Assembly (NCBI GenBank): GCA_002067235.1
Contig: MVQP01000002.1
Coordinates: 16,834 to 80,833, forward strand
DNA: 64,000 nt
Reading direction: 5' to 3'
From: Syntrophorhabdus sp. PtaB.Bin047
GTDB taxonomy: Bacteria; Desulfobacterota; Syntrophorhabdia; Syntrophorhabdales; Syntrophorhabdaceae
Shown piece by piece: positions 45,299 through 56,014 of the stretch. Made by a program: the position numbers and the translations under genes. The first letter of the stretch is position 1; each line of letters opens with the position of its first letter. The notes below the pieces were generated by a model that saw nothing but the letters and a program-made list of their open reading frames with translations, did not search any database and was not told the DNA's origin.

Positions 45299-45307
45299 GG
45301 TCTTCCC

Positions 45308-45817
45308 CTAGTATTCCAGAACCGCCGTCAATTTGGCCTGCCAATCCGTGACGCCGCCTTTCACATCCTGGTTCTTCGCGATTACGCCGTATATTGTCTG
45401 CGTTATCGCGTTTTCCTCTCCGATGCCCTTTCCGATGCCTCCAAAGCCATCCGTCTTCACCGTGGGGATCTCCTGTAAGTACGAGGCGTCCTGATACAGC
45501 TGGAAGGTAAGCACCTGGCCGGCCGCGCTGCCGGATGTCATTTCCCGCGTGCCCGTGATGTAATAGCTGTACGCCTGGTCCTTGGTGCAGGTGAGCTTGA
45601 TATCCGTCGATCCTGTCGTCTCGGTCGTGGCGAGCGGACTATAGGCGCCGAAGTCCAGGGTGAACGCGGTGGTGCTGAACTGGCAGCCGCCGTTCGACGT
45701 TGCCTTCACGATGAAATCGCTCGTGGCTGTGCCCGCCGCCGCGCCGGCGCAAAGAACCATGGTCGCAAGCAGGGCCACAGACAATAGAGCCATCGACTGT
45801 GTCAGAGTATGTTTCAT
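45308..45817 (-). CDS. SCPU-domain major pilin of archaic pilus
   Basis: 169 aa with a signal peptide (MKHTLTQSMALLSVALLATMVLCAGAAAG). SCPU-type pilin: FIVKATSNGGCQFSTTAFTLDFGAYSP, DIKLTCTKDQAYSYYITG, and C-terminal YGVIAKNQDVKGGVTDWQAKLTAVLEY, which is likely the donor strand-receiving subunit end. First gene of the operon pilin-chaperone-usher-tip, as in Csu pili. A strong AGGAGGT site lies five bases before the ATG. Confidence 0.88.
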   Translation of the reverse strand: MKHTLTQSMALLSVALLATMVLCAGAAAGTATSDFIVKATSNGGCQFSTTAFTLDFGAYSPLATTETTGSTDIKLTCTKDQAYSYYITGTREMTSGSAAGQVLTFQLYQDASYLQEIPTVKTDGFGGIGKGIGEENAITQTIYGVIAKNQDVKGGVTDWQAKLTAVLEY

Positions 45818-46049
45818 TAAATACCTCCTGTCTCTTGATTTTTGCGTATTATCGCGTGTGGGGAGGGATGAAAAGCGTGCATTTGTGACCTGTCCCTGCG
45901 GAAAGGGGACGAATCGGCACCTGTGAAGGCTGGGGCTCTGTGATCCGGGTCCAAAGAAGGAGACCGGGGTGGTCTGAAATTGATCCTGGAAGAAAATGGG
46001 GTTGGGTTGGAGAGAGGTGAGAGGTCGGGGAGTGTCGGGTGTTATTCCC

Positions 46050-48197
<2,148 letters not shown>

Positions 48198-48270
48198 TTA
48201 AACGATTTCAAAGACGTGCCGATATACTGACTATAAGGTGGCCGGCAGCGGCACCGAAGAAGGGACATCT

Positions 48271-50319
48271 ATGAACCGCAACAGGACCGTCGAGAGGTCC
48301 ACAGACCGACGGGGCAGGGTCCTTCTGCTCCGGGTTCTTTTCGTTGTTCTGCTTTCCCTTATCATCGCGCCTGACCCTGCGGTGGCCGAAGGAGAGGACA
48401 GCGGGCCGTCGGAACTCGCCGCGATGCCCATCGAAGATTTGATGGGGGTGGAGGTATCGACGGTGCTCGGCGCTTCGCGGTACGAGCAGAGAGTATCGGA
48501 TGCTCCCGCCTCCATCAGCATCATCACCTCCCAGGACATAAAGCGCTACGGATACAGGACCGTGGCTGACGTCCTAAACAGCGTACCGGGGCTGTACGTA
48601 ACGTACGACAGGAACTACAGGTATCTGGGCGCCGGTGGCTTCCTGAGGCAGGGAGACTATAACACGCGCATGCTGCTCCTTGTCGACGGCCACAGGATGA
48701 ACAATAACATTTATGACACCGCCGCGGTGGGCAACGATCTTATACTTGACCTCGACCTCGTGGACCGCATCGAGGTGATACGGGGACCCGGGTCGTCGCT
48801 TTACGGGAGCAACGCCTTCTTCGGCGTCATCAACTTGATAACGAAGGGGGCAAAACACGTGAACGGCCTGGAACTGTCGGCTGAAGCGGGCAGTTTCGAT
48901 GCCAACAAGCAGAGGGCCACCTTCGGTCGCACCTTCGGCAACGGGCTGGAGATGTTGTTATCGGCGACCCGCTACAACAGCAGAGGACAGAGCCTGTACT
49001 ACAAGGAATACGACAGTCCCGCGACGAATTCGGGATGGTCCGACGGCAACGACTACGAGGGATACTCATCCTTCTTCACCAACTTCAAGATCTCGGGGCT
49101 CGATGTTCAGGCCGCCTATGGTTCCCGCACCAAGGGTATTCCGACAGGCGCCTGGGGAACCGTTTTCAATGACGACAGGACGAAGTCCACTGATGCCCAG
49201 GGTTACATAGACGTCAGGTACCGAAGGACGTTCAGGGATAACCAGGACCTCTCGGTGAGGGTCTTCTACGATTACTATCGTTATGACGGGAAATACCTTT
49301 TCGACTATCCGCCTCTCACCATGAACAGAGACCTTGCGGTAGGCAAGTGGTGGGGAACGGAGGCGTTCTACAAGACCCGTATAGGAAACCGGCACACCGT
49401 GATAGCGGGGCTGGAATATCGGGACAATCTCGTTCAACAGCAAAAGAACTATGACGACAGTCCCTATGCGGTCTATCTTGATGACAACAGGGGGTCGTAC
49501 AGCGTTGGCGTCTACGCCCAGGGAGAGTTCATAGTCAGCGACAGGGTGCTCCTCAATCTGGGCGCACGATACGACCATTACAAGGATTTCTCGGGGCGGC
49601 TGAACCCCAGGGCCGCACTTATATGGAATCCCATGGAAAAGACCACGGTGAAGCTCATCTATGGGGAAGCTTACCGCATACCCAATGCTTACGAACTTTA
49701 CTACACCGACGGGAACGTAACGCAGGGTGCAAATCCAGGCCTTGATCCCGAGACGATCAGGACTTACGAACTCGTACTCGAGAAGTACGTGAAAGACTTC
49801 CGCCTGTGCCTTTCCGGGTTCTACTACGATGTGGAGAACCTCATAAGCCAGCAAAGCGACGCCGCGGGGCTCATGGTTTTCGCCAACACGGGAAGGGCCG
49901 AGGGCAAGGGCATCCAGTTCGAGATGGAGAGGAAGTGGCCGAACGGTTTTTCGGGGAAGTTCTCCTATTCCTTCCAGGAAGTCACGAGCAACCAGGACGG
50001 CGTAGGGTTTGCGAATTTTCCGAAACATCTCGCCAAGTTCAATGCCTTCGGTCCGATAATCAGAAACTGGCTCGGCGCGGGATTGGAGATCCAGTACGCG
50101 AGCTCGCAGAAGAACCTTAACAGCACCAGCGACGGGGGCTATACCCTGGTGAACGCCACGCTGCTCGCCGAGAAGATCTTCAGGAACCTTGACCTGTCTT
50201 TCAGCGTTTACAACGTTCTTGACAAGAAGTACAGCAATCCGGCCTCGCGCGAACATGTCCAGAGCGACATCGAGCAGGATGGCAGGACCTTCAGGTTGAA
50301 GGCGACATATCGGTTCTAG
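48271..50319 (+). CDS. TonB-dependent outer membrane receptor
   Basis: 682 aa with a signal peptide-like start (RGRVLLLRVLFVVLLSLIIAPDPAVAE). The plug domain reads YEQRVSDAPASISIITSQDIKRYGYRTVADVLNSVPGLYV, then LLLVDGHRMNNNIYD and DRIEVIRGPGSSLYGSNAFFGVINLIT, which is the standard plug. The 22-strand barrel ends with DGRTFRLKATYRF, a C-terminal aromatic. ATG 48271 has AAGGGA upstream. Four bases before yfiR, so in one operon. The ligand is unknown; this arrangement is often linked with siderophore-like or signalling receptors. Confidence 0.9.
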   Translation: MNRNRTVERSTDRRGRVLLLRVLFVVLLSLIIAPDPAVAEGEDSGPSELAAMPIEDLMGVEVSTVLGASRYEQRVSDAPASISIITSQDIKRYGYRTVADVLNSVPGLYVTYDRNYRYLGAGGFLRQGDYNTRMLLLVDGHRMNNNIYDTAAVGNDLILDLDLVDRIEVIRGPGSSLYGSNAFFGVINLITKGAKHVNGLELSAEAGSFDANKQRATFGRTFGNGLEMLLSATRYNSRGQSLYYKEYDSPATNSGWSDGNDYEGYSSFFTNFKISGLDVQAAYGSRTKGIPTGAWGTVFNDDRTKSTDAQGYIDVRYRRTFRDNQDLSVRVFYDYYRYDGKYLFDYPPLTMNRDLAVGKWWGTEAFYKTRIGNRHTVIAGLEYRDNLVQQQKNYDDSPYAVYLDDNRGSYSVGVYAQGEFIVSDRVLLNLGARYDHYKDFSGRLNPRAALIWNPMEKTTVKLIYGEAYRIPNAYELYYTDGNVTQGANPGLDPETIRTYELVLEKYVKDFRLCLSGFYYDVENLISQQSDAAGLMVFANTGRAEGKGIQFEMERKWPNGFSGKFSYSFQEVTSNQDGVGFANFPKHLAKFNAFGPIIRNWLGAGLEIQYASSQKNLNSTSDGGYTLVNATLLAEKIFRNLDLSFSVYNVLDKKYSNPASREHVQSDIEQDGRTFRLKATYRF

Positions 50320-50323
50320 GAAG

Positions 50324-50863
50324 ATGAAGACCCTGTCTCGCATGTTTCTCATGGCGGTCATCTTGGGATTGGCGCTCACCGTCCAGCCCGTCTGTGTTTG
50401 CGCGCAGGCCAGGCAGTTCGGGGAATATGACGTGAAGGCGGTGTTCATGGCGAACTTCTTCAAGTTCGTCGAATGGCCTTCCCCGGTCAGGGAATACAGG
50501 CTCTGCATTTATGGTTCGGACCCTTTCGGACAAAGCGTGCGGACCCTGGAGGGTATGAAGGTGCGGGGAACAATGCTGGAGGTCAGAAGGCCGTCTTCTT
50601 TGCGGGCACTCGGCGACTGCCACGTGCTCTTCATCTCCTCCTCGGAGAGACGGCGCATCCGTGCCATTCTTGACGCGGTGAGGGGCATGGACCTTCTGAC
50701 AGTGGGAGACACGGAGGGCTACGCACAGGAAGGGGTCATGCTGAACTTCTACATAGAGGCGAGCAAGGTGAAGTTCGAGATCAATCTGAACTCGATCCGG
50801 AGCTCCCGCATCGCTGTCAGCTCCCAGCTCCTGAAACTGGGAAGGATGGTGGGCGATGAGTAG
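50324..50863 (+). CDS. YfiR-family periplasmic protein (DUF4154)
   Basis: 179 aa with a signal peptide (FLMAVILGLALTVQPVCVCAQA). YfiR fold: YDVKAVFMANFFKFVEWP, YRLCIYGSDPFG, LRALGDCHVLFISSSERRRI and VMLNFYIEASKVKFEINLNSIRSSRIAVSSQLLKL. In Pseudomonas YfiR restrains the CHASE8-bearing YfiN. Here the next gene is a kinase with a similar N-terminal domain, so it is the probable partner. Overlaps it by eight bases. Confidence 0.88.
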   Translation: MKTLSRMFLMAVILGLALTVQPVCVCAQARQFGEYDVKAVFMANFFKFVEWPSPVREYRLCIYGSDPFGQSVRTLEGMKVRGTMLEVRRPSSLRALGDCHVLFISSSERRRIRAILDAVRGMDLLTVGDTEGYAQEGVMLNFYIEASKVKFEINLNSIRSSRIAVSSQLLKLGRMVGDE

Positions 50864-51866
50864 GGGCAGGGGTTTGCTTGGGTTAATGCATCTTTTCCGG
50901 GACTTGCCCCTGAAGCGCAAGCTTATCCTCATATACCTCATTTCCACGATAGCCATCCTCGGTCTCGTCGGGACGGTCATCACCGTCAACGAGATCCTGT
51001 CCGCACGGAGGACCTTCATATCCGATTCAGAGGGGCTCATGGAAAGCGTGGCGAAGAACAGCGCGGCGGCCCTCCTCTTCCGCGATCAGAGGGACGCGGA
51101 AGAGACCCTGAAGGTCCTGAAGGCCTTTCCCGATGTCCGGTACGCTGCGGTCATGGACAAGGTGGGTGCCATGCAGGCCGAATACAGGCGCGATGCCCGT
51201 CCCGGCAGGACCCCTCAAGGAACGAAACACGGGGACGGGCACGGTTTCAGCCTTTCCGATGCGTGGTTCTCCCAGGCCATCATGCTGGACAATGAACGGA
51301 TAGGCTCCGTGTATCTGGTCCGCGACCTGAAGAGGCTGTATGGGAATCTCTATCGGAACATCGGGATCCTGGCCCTGGCAGTGGTCGTCTCCATTGTCAT
51401 CGGGTACTACCTTTCGCTTTACCTCCAGCGGATCGTCACCGACCCCATGAACAGGCTGCTCGGAATGATGAAGGCCGTCACCGACAGGCAACAATATGAG
51501 CTGAGGGCGGATGCGGCGGGAAGGGACGAGATCGGTGACCTGGCGAGGGGCTTCAACGACATGCTCCGGAAGATAGAGGAGAGGGACGCGGAGCTTACCG
51601 CGCACCGCCAGCATCTGGCGGAGCTGGTGCAAAAGCGCACGGAGGAACTTGTCAGGGTGAACGCGGAGCTGACGCGGGAGTTGGAACAGCGTGAAAGGTT
51701 CGAGCAGGCCCTTGGTGAATCGGAGAAACGCTACCGCGCCATCTTCGAGAACACGGGCAATGCCAGTATCATCATCGAGGAGGATTCCACGATCTCCCTC
51801 GCGAACGCCGAGTTTGCCCGGCTCTCGGGATACGATCTCGACGAGGTGATCGGCAAGATGTCCTGA
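50856..51866 (+). CDS. CHASE8-HAMP-PAS hybrid kinase, N-terminal part (in-frame TGA)
   Basis: 336 aa before the stop. Membrane helix (LILIYLISTIAILGLVGTVITV), a periplasmic region with SEGLMESVAKNSAAALLFRDQRDAEETLKVL, which resembles the CHASE8 domain of YfiN-type proteins, second helix (NIGILALAVVVSIVIGYYLS), HAMP (MNRLLGMMKAVTD ... DEIGDLARGFNDML), and a PAS domain that breaks off at EVIGKMS. The TGA at 51864-51866 stands where PAS sequences have Trp (K-M-S-W-T-E-F). The frame continues unbroken after it, so this is probably one 790-residue gene, 50856-53228. Confidence 0.85.
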   Translation: MSRGRGLLGLMHLFRDLPLKRKLILIYLISTIAILGLVGTVITVNEILSARRTFISDSEGLMESVAKNSAAALLFRDQRDAEETLKVLKAFPDVRYAAVMDKVGAMQAEYRRDARPGRTPQGTKHGDGHGFSLSDAWFSQAIMLDNERIGSVYLVRDLKRLYGNLYRNIGILALAVVVSIVIGYYLSLYLQRIVTDPMNRLLGMMKAVTDRQQYELRADAAGRDEIGDLARGFNDMLRKIEERDAELTAHRQHLAELVQKRTEELVRVNAELTRELEQRERFEQALGESEKRYRAIFENTGNASIIIEEDSTISLANAEFARLSGYDLDEVIGKMS

Positions 51867-51890
51867 ACGGAATTCATCCATCCCGACTTC

Positions 51891-53228
51891 GTGGAGCAGT
51901 TGAAGGAGTATCATGCCCTTCGGAGGATGAGCAGTGACGGCATTCCGAGCGGTTACGACGTCAAGGTTGTCGACAGGTCTGGAAGGATACTGGAGGTGCA
52001 TCTGACCGTGGGTCTCCTGCCTGACTCGGGAAAGACCATCGCGTCGATCCTTGACATAACGGAATGGAAGGCCATGGAGGTCCAGCTTCTGCAGTCCCGG
52101 AAGATGGAGGCCGTGGGGCAGCTGGCCGCGGGTGTTGCCCATGATTTCAACAACATTCTCACGGCCATCATCGGCTATGGCAGTGTCCTGCAGATGAGCC
52201 TCGGTGCCGACAGTCCCGAAAGGTCGTACGTGGATTCCATACTTCACGCCGGGCAGAGGGCTGCGGTGCTCACGCAGGGTCTGCTCGCGTTCGGCAGGAA
52301 GCAGGTCATTGCTCCCAGGGAGATCGATCTCAACGATGCCGTCAAGAGCATGGAGGGGCTCCTGCGGAGAATGATCGGGGAGGATGTGGAGCTGAGCTGC
52401 CGTTATCGGCCGGAGGAGACGACGGTTCTTGCCGACTCCGGCCAGATAGGGCAGGTGTTGATGAACCTGGCGACGAACGCGCGTGACGCGATGCCGGGCG
52501 GAGGTGTCCTCTCCATAGAGACCTCGGCTGTTGCCATCGACAGGGAGTCCCGCCCGGCGGACTCGGAGATCGAACCCGGCCGCTATGCCCTTCTCACGGT
52601 GGGCGACTCGGGAACGGGGATACCGAAGGACATCATGGAGCGCATCTTTGAGCCCTTCTTTACCACAAAGGAGGTGGGGCAGGGCACGGGCCTCGGGCTC
52701 TCGATCGTCTACGGGATCGTCAGCCAGCACTCCGGGCACGTCCATGTTCGGAGCGAACCTGGGAGGGGGACCGCCTTTTCCATCTATCTCCCCCTGATCC
52801 AGGGCACGCACGCCGCTGCGGTCGATGAGAGCGCCTCCGTGTCGACAGGGCACGCGGACGGGACGGAGACGATCCTCCTTGCCGAGGACGACGATATGGT
52901 GCGGAGATTCATCGGCATGGTCCTCGCCGATCGCGGCTACAGGGTGATCGAGGCACGGGACGGAGAGGAGGCGCTCCGGGTCTTTCAATCCCGCGGGGAC
53001 GACATCGACCTGCTTCTCCTCGATGTCGTCATGCCCGGGATGAACGGGAAGGCGGTCTACGACGGCGCCGAAAGGATGAGACCCGGCGTGAAGGCGATCT
53101 TCATAAGCGGCTATACCGCAGACATCATTCACAAGAAGGGCGTGAGGGAGGAAGGAGTCCACTTCATTTCGAAACCGATCATCCAGCAGGAACTGATGAG
53201 GAAGATCCGGGAAGTGCTGGACTCGTAG
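51891..53228 (+). CDS. Hybrid kinase, C-terminal part: PAS end, histidine kinase, HATPase, receiver
   Basis: Same reading frame as the preceding piece. Rest of the PAS/PAC ([17 protein letters not shown] ... [12 protein letters not shown]), HisKA box with His in [16 protein letters not shown], HATPase ([18 protein letters not shown] ... [26 protein letters not shown]), and a C-terminal receiver with [26 protein letters not shown] and SKPIIQQEL. The GTG at 51891 is a formal start only, without a good site; expression probably depends on reading the TGA or is lost. Confidence 0.85.
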   Translation: MEQLKEYHALRRMSSDGIPSGYDVKVVDRSGRILEVHLTVGLLPDSGKTIASILDITEWKAMEVQLLQSRKMEAVGQLAAGVAHDFNNILTAIIGYGSVLQMSLGADSPERSYVDSILHAGQRAAVLTQGLLAFGRKQVIAPREIDLNDAVKSMEGLLRRMIGEDVELSCRYRPEETTVLADSGQIGQVLMNLATNARDAMPGGGVLSIETSAVAIDRESRPADSEIEPGRYALLTVGDSGTGIPKDIMERIFEPFFTTKEVGQGTGLGLSIVYGIVSQHSGHVHVRSEPGRGTAFSIYLPLIQGTHAAAVDESASVSTGHADGTETILLAEDDDMVRRFIGMVLADRGYRVIEARDGEEALRVFQSRGDDIDLLLLDVVMPGMNGKAVYDGAERMRPGVKAIFISGYTADIIHKKGVREEGVHFISKPIIQQELMRKIREVLDS

Positions 53229-53339
53229 GGTGAGGGTTCAAGAGTTCAAGGGGACAAGGGGTCCGGGTAAGAAGGGAGGATCGGGGCGGATTGCTTCCGG
53301 AAGTATCGTGTGGGGCGTTGCCTGTTCGTGAAATTTGTC

Positions 53340-53368
53340 TTGACAAACAAGGTGTATGGCTGTAATTT
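53340..53368 (+). promoter_or_regulatory. Probable promoter of secDF
   Basis: TTGACA at 53340-53345, 17-base spacer, TAATTT at 53363-53368, about 54 bases before the secD start. The upstream spacer 53229-53339 contains a short GGTTCAAGAGTTCAAGGGG direct repeat patch. Confidence 0.55.
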
Positions 53369-53421
53369 GGTTGTACTTTTTGAGCTGGAATTTGCCGAAT
53401 CCAACCGAATGAGGTTAATAC

Positions 53422-55020
53422 GTGATCAAGTCACTGAAACTGAGATTCATTCTCATTGTTGTGTTTCTCGTCGTTTCCATCGTCTATTGCCTTCCCAACG
53501 TCATAGAACTCGAGGGTGTCTGGAAGAAATACCTGCCCAGCGATAAGATCCACCTCGGACTCGATCTCAAGGGCGGCATGCATCTGCTCCTCGAGCTCGA
53601 TACCACGAAGCTCATGGACAACATAATCGACAGGCGGATGAATGCCCTCAAGGACGGCATGATCTCCGATGGCGTGAGGTTCCTCGGCATAGACAGAAAA
53701 GGGAGCAACATCACCGTCTCCATACGTCCCGACCAGAAGGAGAAGCTCTTCAACGTCGTGGGAAACAAGTTCCCGGATCTCAAGGCGGGCACGGCGAAAC
53801 CGGAAGGGGACCTTCTGAACGTCGAGTTCCTTCTTCCCGAGAAAGAGCTTGCCTCGATAAAGGAGAACGCCGTCAACCAGGCCCTGGAGACAATACGGAA
53901 CAGGATCGACCAATTCGGCGTTTCCGAGCCGGTCATCGTGAAGCAGGGGGAGAACCAGATACTGGTGCAGCTCCCGGGTGTGAAAGACCCCGACAGGGCC
54001 CTCGAGCTCATAGGCAGAACGGCACAGCTGGAATTCAAACTTGTCGACGAGGAGGCCATGAAACGGGGCGGCGAGACCGGGGCCGTACCGTCGGGCAGCG
54101 AGGTCCTGAAGATCAGGTCCAAGAACAGGGAGACAGGGGTTGAGACGACGGCACCCATCGTGCTCAAGAAACAGGCCGTCCTGACGGGGGAACTGCTGAC
54201 GGATGCGCGGGTCCACATGGGCGGCAGGGACATCGGCAGCGAGATATCGGTGGGCCTCGAGTTCAACAGTGAAGGTGCGAGGATCTTCGACAGGGTAACG
54301 GCGGAGAATGTGGGCAAGAGACTTGCCATTGTTCTCGACAACACCGTCTATTCTGCGCCGCAGATCCGAGAGAGGATATCCGGGGGCAAGGCCTCCATCA
54401 CCGGAGGTTTCACACTCAATGAGGCGAAGGACCTCGCCATCGTGCTTCGCGCGGGCGCCCTTCCCGCCCCGGTGAAGGTGGTGCAGAACATCACCATCGG
54501 GCCAACGCTCGGTCAGGACTCGATCAATAAGGGCATGCTGGCCACGCTGCTGGCGACCCTCTTCGTTGTCGTATTCATGGTCGTCTACTACCGGTATTCG
54601 GGCATCATCGCCAATATCGCCCTTGGACTCAACCTCATATATCTGCTCGGTGTCTTCAGCGCCTTCAAGGCCACGATGACCCTCCCCGGCATAGCGGGTA
54701 TCGCGCTCACCATCGGCATGGGCGTCGATTCCAACGTCCTCATCTTCGAGAGGATACGCGAAGAGCTTCGGCTTGGGAAGACGGTGCGGGCTGCAGTGGA
54801 CGGGGGCTACGCCAAGGCGTGGGTGGCGATATTCGACTCCCACATCACCACGCTCATTACGGCGGCCGTCCTGTTCATATTCGGAACAGGGCCGATAAAG
54901 GGGTTCGCGATAACCCTGATCTTTGGCATGGTCATAAATCTTTTCACCGCGGTGTTCGGGTCGAAGACCATCTTCGACTGGATACTGGCGAAATTCAAAC
55001 CCAGAACACTGAGTATATGA
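53422..55020 (+). CDS. secD: Protein translocase subunit SecD
   Basis: 532 aa from a GTG at 53422 with GAGGT at a good distance. First helix (FILIVVFLVVSIVYCLPNVI), then LGLDLKGGMHLLLELDT, the large periplasmic P1 domain with RNRIDQFGVSEPVIVKQG, FTLNEAKDLAIVLRAGALPAPVKV, and five further helices with GIALTIGMGVDSNVLIFERIREEL. RND-like proton-driven motor that pulls exported proteins into the periplasm. yajC is not upstream. Ten bases before secF. Confidence 0.96.
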   Translation: MIKSLKLRFILIVVFLVVSIVYCLPNVIELEGVWKKYLPSDKIHLGLDLKGGMHLLLELDTTKLMDNIIDRRMNALKDGMISDGVRFLGIDRKGSNITVSIRPDQKEKLFNVVGNKFPDLKAGTAKPEGDLLNVEFLLPEKELASIKENAVNQALETIRNRIDQFGVSEPVIVKQGENQILVQLPGVKDPDRALELIGRTAQLEFKLVDEEAMKRGGETGAVPSGSEVLKIRSKNRETGVETTAPIVLKKQAVLTGELLTDARVHMGGRDIGSEISVGLEFNSEGARIFDRVTAENVGKRLAIVLDNTVYSAPQIRERISGGKASITGGFTLNEAKDLAIVLRAGALPAPVKVVQNITIGPTLGQDSINKGMLATLLATLFVVVFMVVYYRYSGIIANIALGLNLIYLLGVFSAFKATMTLPGIAGIALTIGMGVDSNVLIFERIREELRLGKTVRAAVDGGYAKAWVAIFDSHITTLITAAVLFIFGTGPIKGFAITLIFGMVINLFTAVFGSKTIFDWILAKFKPRTLSI

Positions 55021-55030
55021 GGCGGCGCCC

Positions 55031-55933
55031 ATGATCGAGCTCATTAAAGATACGAAAATAGATTTCATCGCGTTGAGGAAGAAGGCATTTGTCATATCGG
55101 GAATACTCGTGGCCGTGGGGGTGTTCTCCTTCATCATGATCTCCCTGGGCAAGGCCAACCTCAGCATCGACTTCACGGGCGGGACGAACGTCCAGGTGAG
55201 GTTCGCGGAGAAGGTCAACATCGGCGACCTGAGATCCGCCCTCGAAAACGGCGGTATTGGTGATGTGCAGATCCAGGAGGTCAGCGGAACGCGGGACTTC
55301 TTCATCAAGACGAAGCTTTCAGACACGGAAAAGGAATCCCTTACCACAAAGATAACGTCCATTCTTTCGGCGCAGCTCAAGGGCATGAAATTCGAAGTGC
55401 TGGGGAGCAACATGGTCGGCCCCGGGGTTGGTAAGTCGCTGAAGAAGTACGCCATCATCGCCATCGTTCTGGCCCTGCTGGGAATCATTATCTATATTGC
55501 CTGGAGGTTCACTTTCCTGTCTGGCATAGCGGCCACCATCGCCACCTTCCATGACGTTCTCGCCATAGCGGGCGTCTTCTACTTTCTCAACAAGGAGTTC
55601 AATCTCCTGATCATCACGGCACTTCTGACCATAGCGGGTTACTCTCTTCAGGACACGGTCGTCGTTTTCGACCGGATCAGGGAGAACTCGGGCAAGATGA
55701 AGTCCCGCGACGATTTTGGCAATGTCATCAATGTGAGCATCAACGAGGTCCTTTCGAGGACGATCGTCACCGGCATCACCACGCTTATTAGTCTTGCCGC
55801 CATCATGATCTTCGGCGGAGAGGTGCTCTTCGATTTCGCCTTTGCCCTGTTTCTGGGCCTTATCGTGGGCACGTACTCCTCGATCTTTGTGGCGAGCCCA
55901 ATTGTTTATGCATGGCGCCAGAAATTTCGTTAA
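55031..55933 (+). CDS. secF: Protein translocase subunit SecF
   Basis: 300 aa, six helices. N-terminal LSIDFTGGTNVQVRF and the C-terminal TALLTIAGYSLQDTVVVFDRIREN and NEVLSRTIVTGITTLISLAAI motifs are standard. Forms the SecDF complex with the gene just before it. A GGAG-free leader (GGCGGCGCCC) precedes the ATG. Confidence 0.96.
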   Translation: MIELIKDTKIDFIALRKKAFVISGILVAVGVFSFIMISLGKANLSIDFTGGTNVQVRFAEKVNIGDLRSALENGGIGDVQIQEVSGTRDFFIKTKLSDTEKESLTTKITSILSAQLKGMKFEVLGSNMVGPGVGKSLKKYAIIAIVLALLGIIIYIAWRFTFLSGIAATIATFHDVLAIAGVFYFLNKEFNLLIITALLTIAGYSLQDTVVVFDRIRENSGKMKSRDDFGNVINVSINEVLSRTIVTGITTLISLAAIMIFGGEVLFDFAFALFLGLIVGTYSSIFVASPIVYAWRQKFR

Positions 55934-56014
55934 TGATCATCCGGCCGTTCGGATACCAGGGACAGATATAATGCGGACAATCTGCTGCGATCACAAGCAG
56001 CCGGGGGAAGCTGC

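Noticed and set aside
51864..51866. Selenocysteine or TGA-as-tryptophan coding
   Set aside because: The expected residue is Trp, not Cys, and several genes of the window (dxr, cdsA, frr) end in TGA at places where family length demands a stop; no SECIS hairpin was seen.
51027..53162. 711-codon minus-strand frame across the hybrid kinase
   Set aside because: Antisense shadow; the plus strand encodes recognisable HAMP, PAS, kinase and receiver domains.
53431..55488. 685-codon minus-strand frame across secDF
   Set aside because: Antisense of secD and secF, which are both unmistakable.
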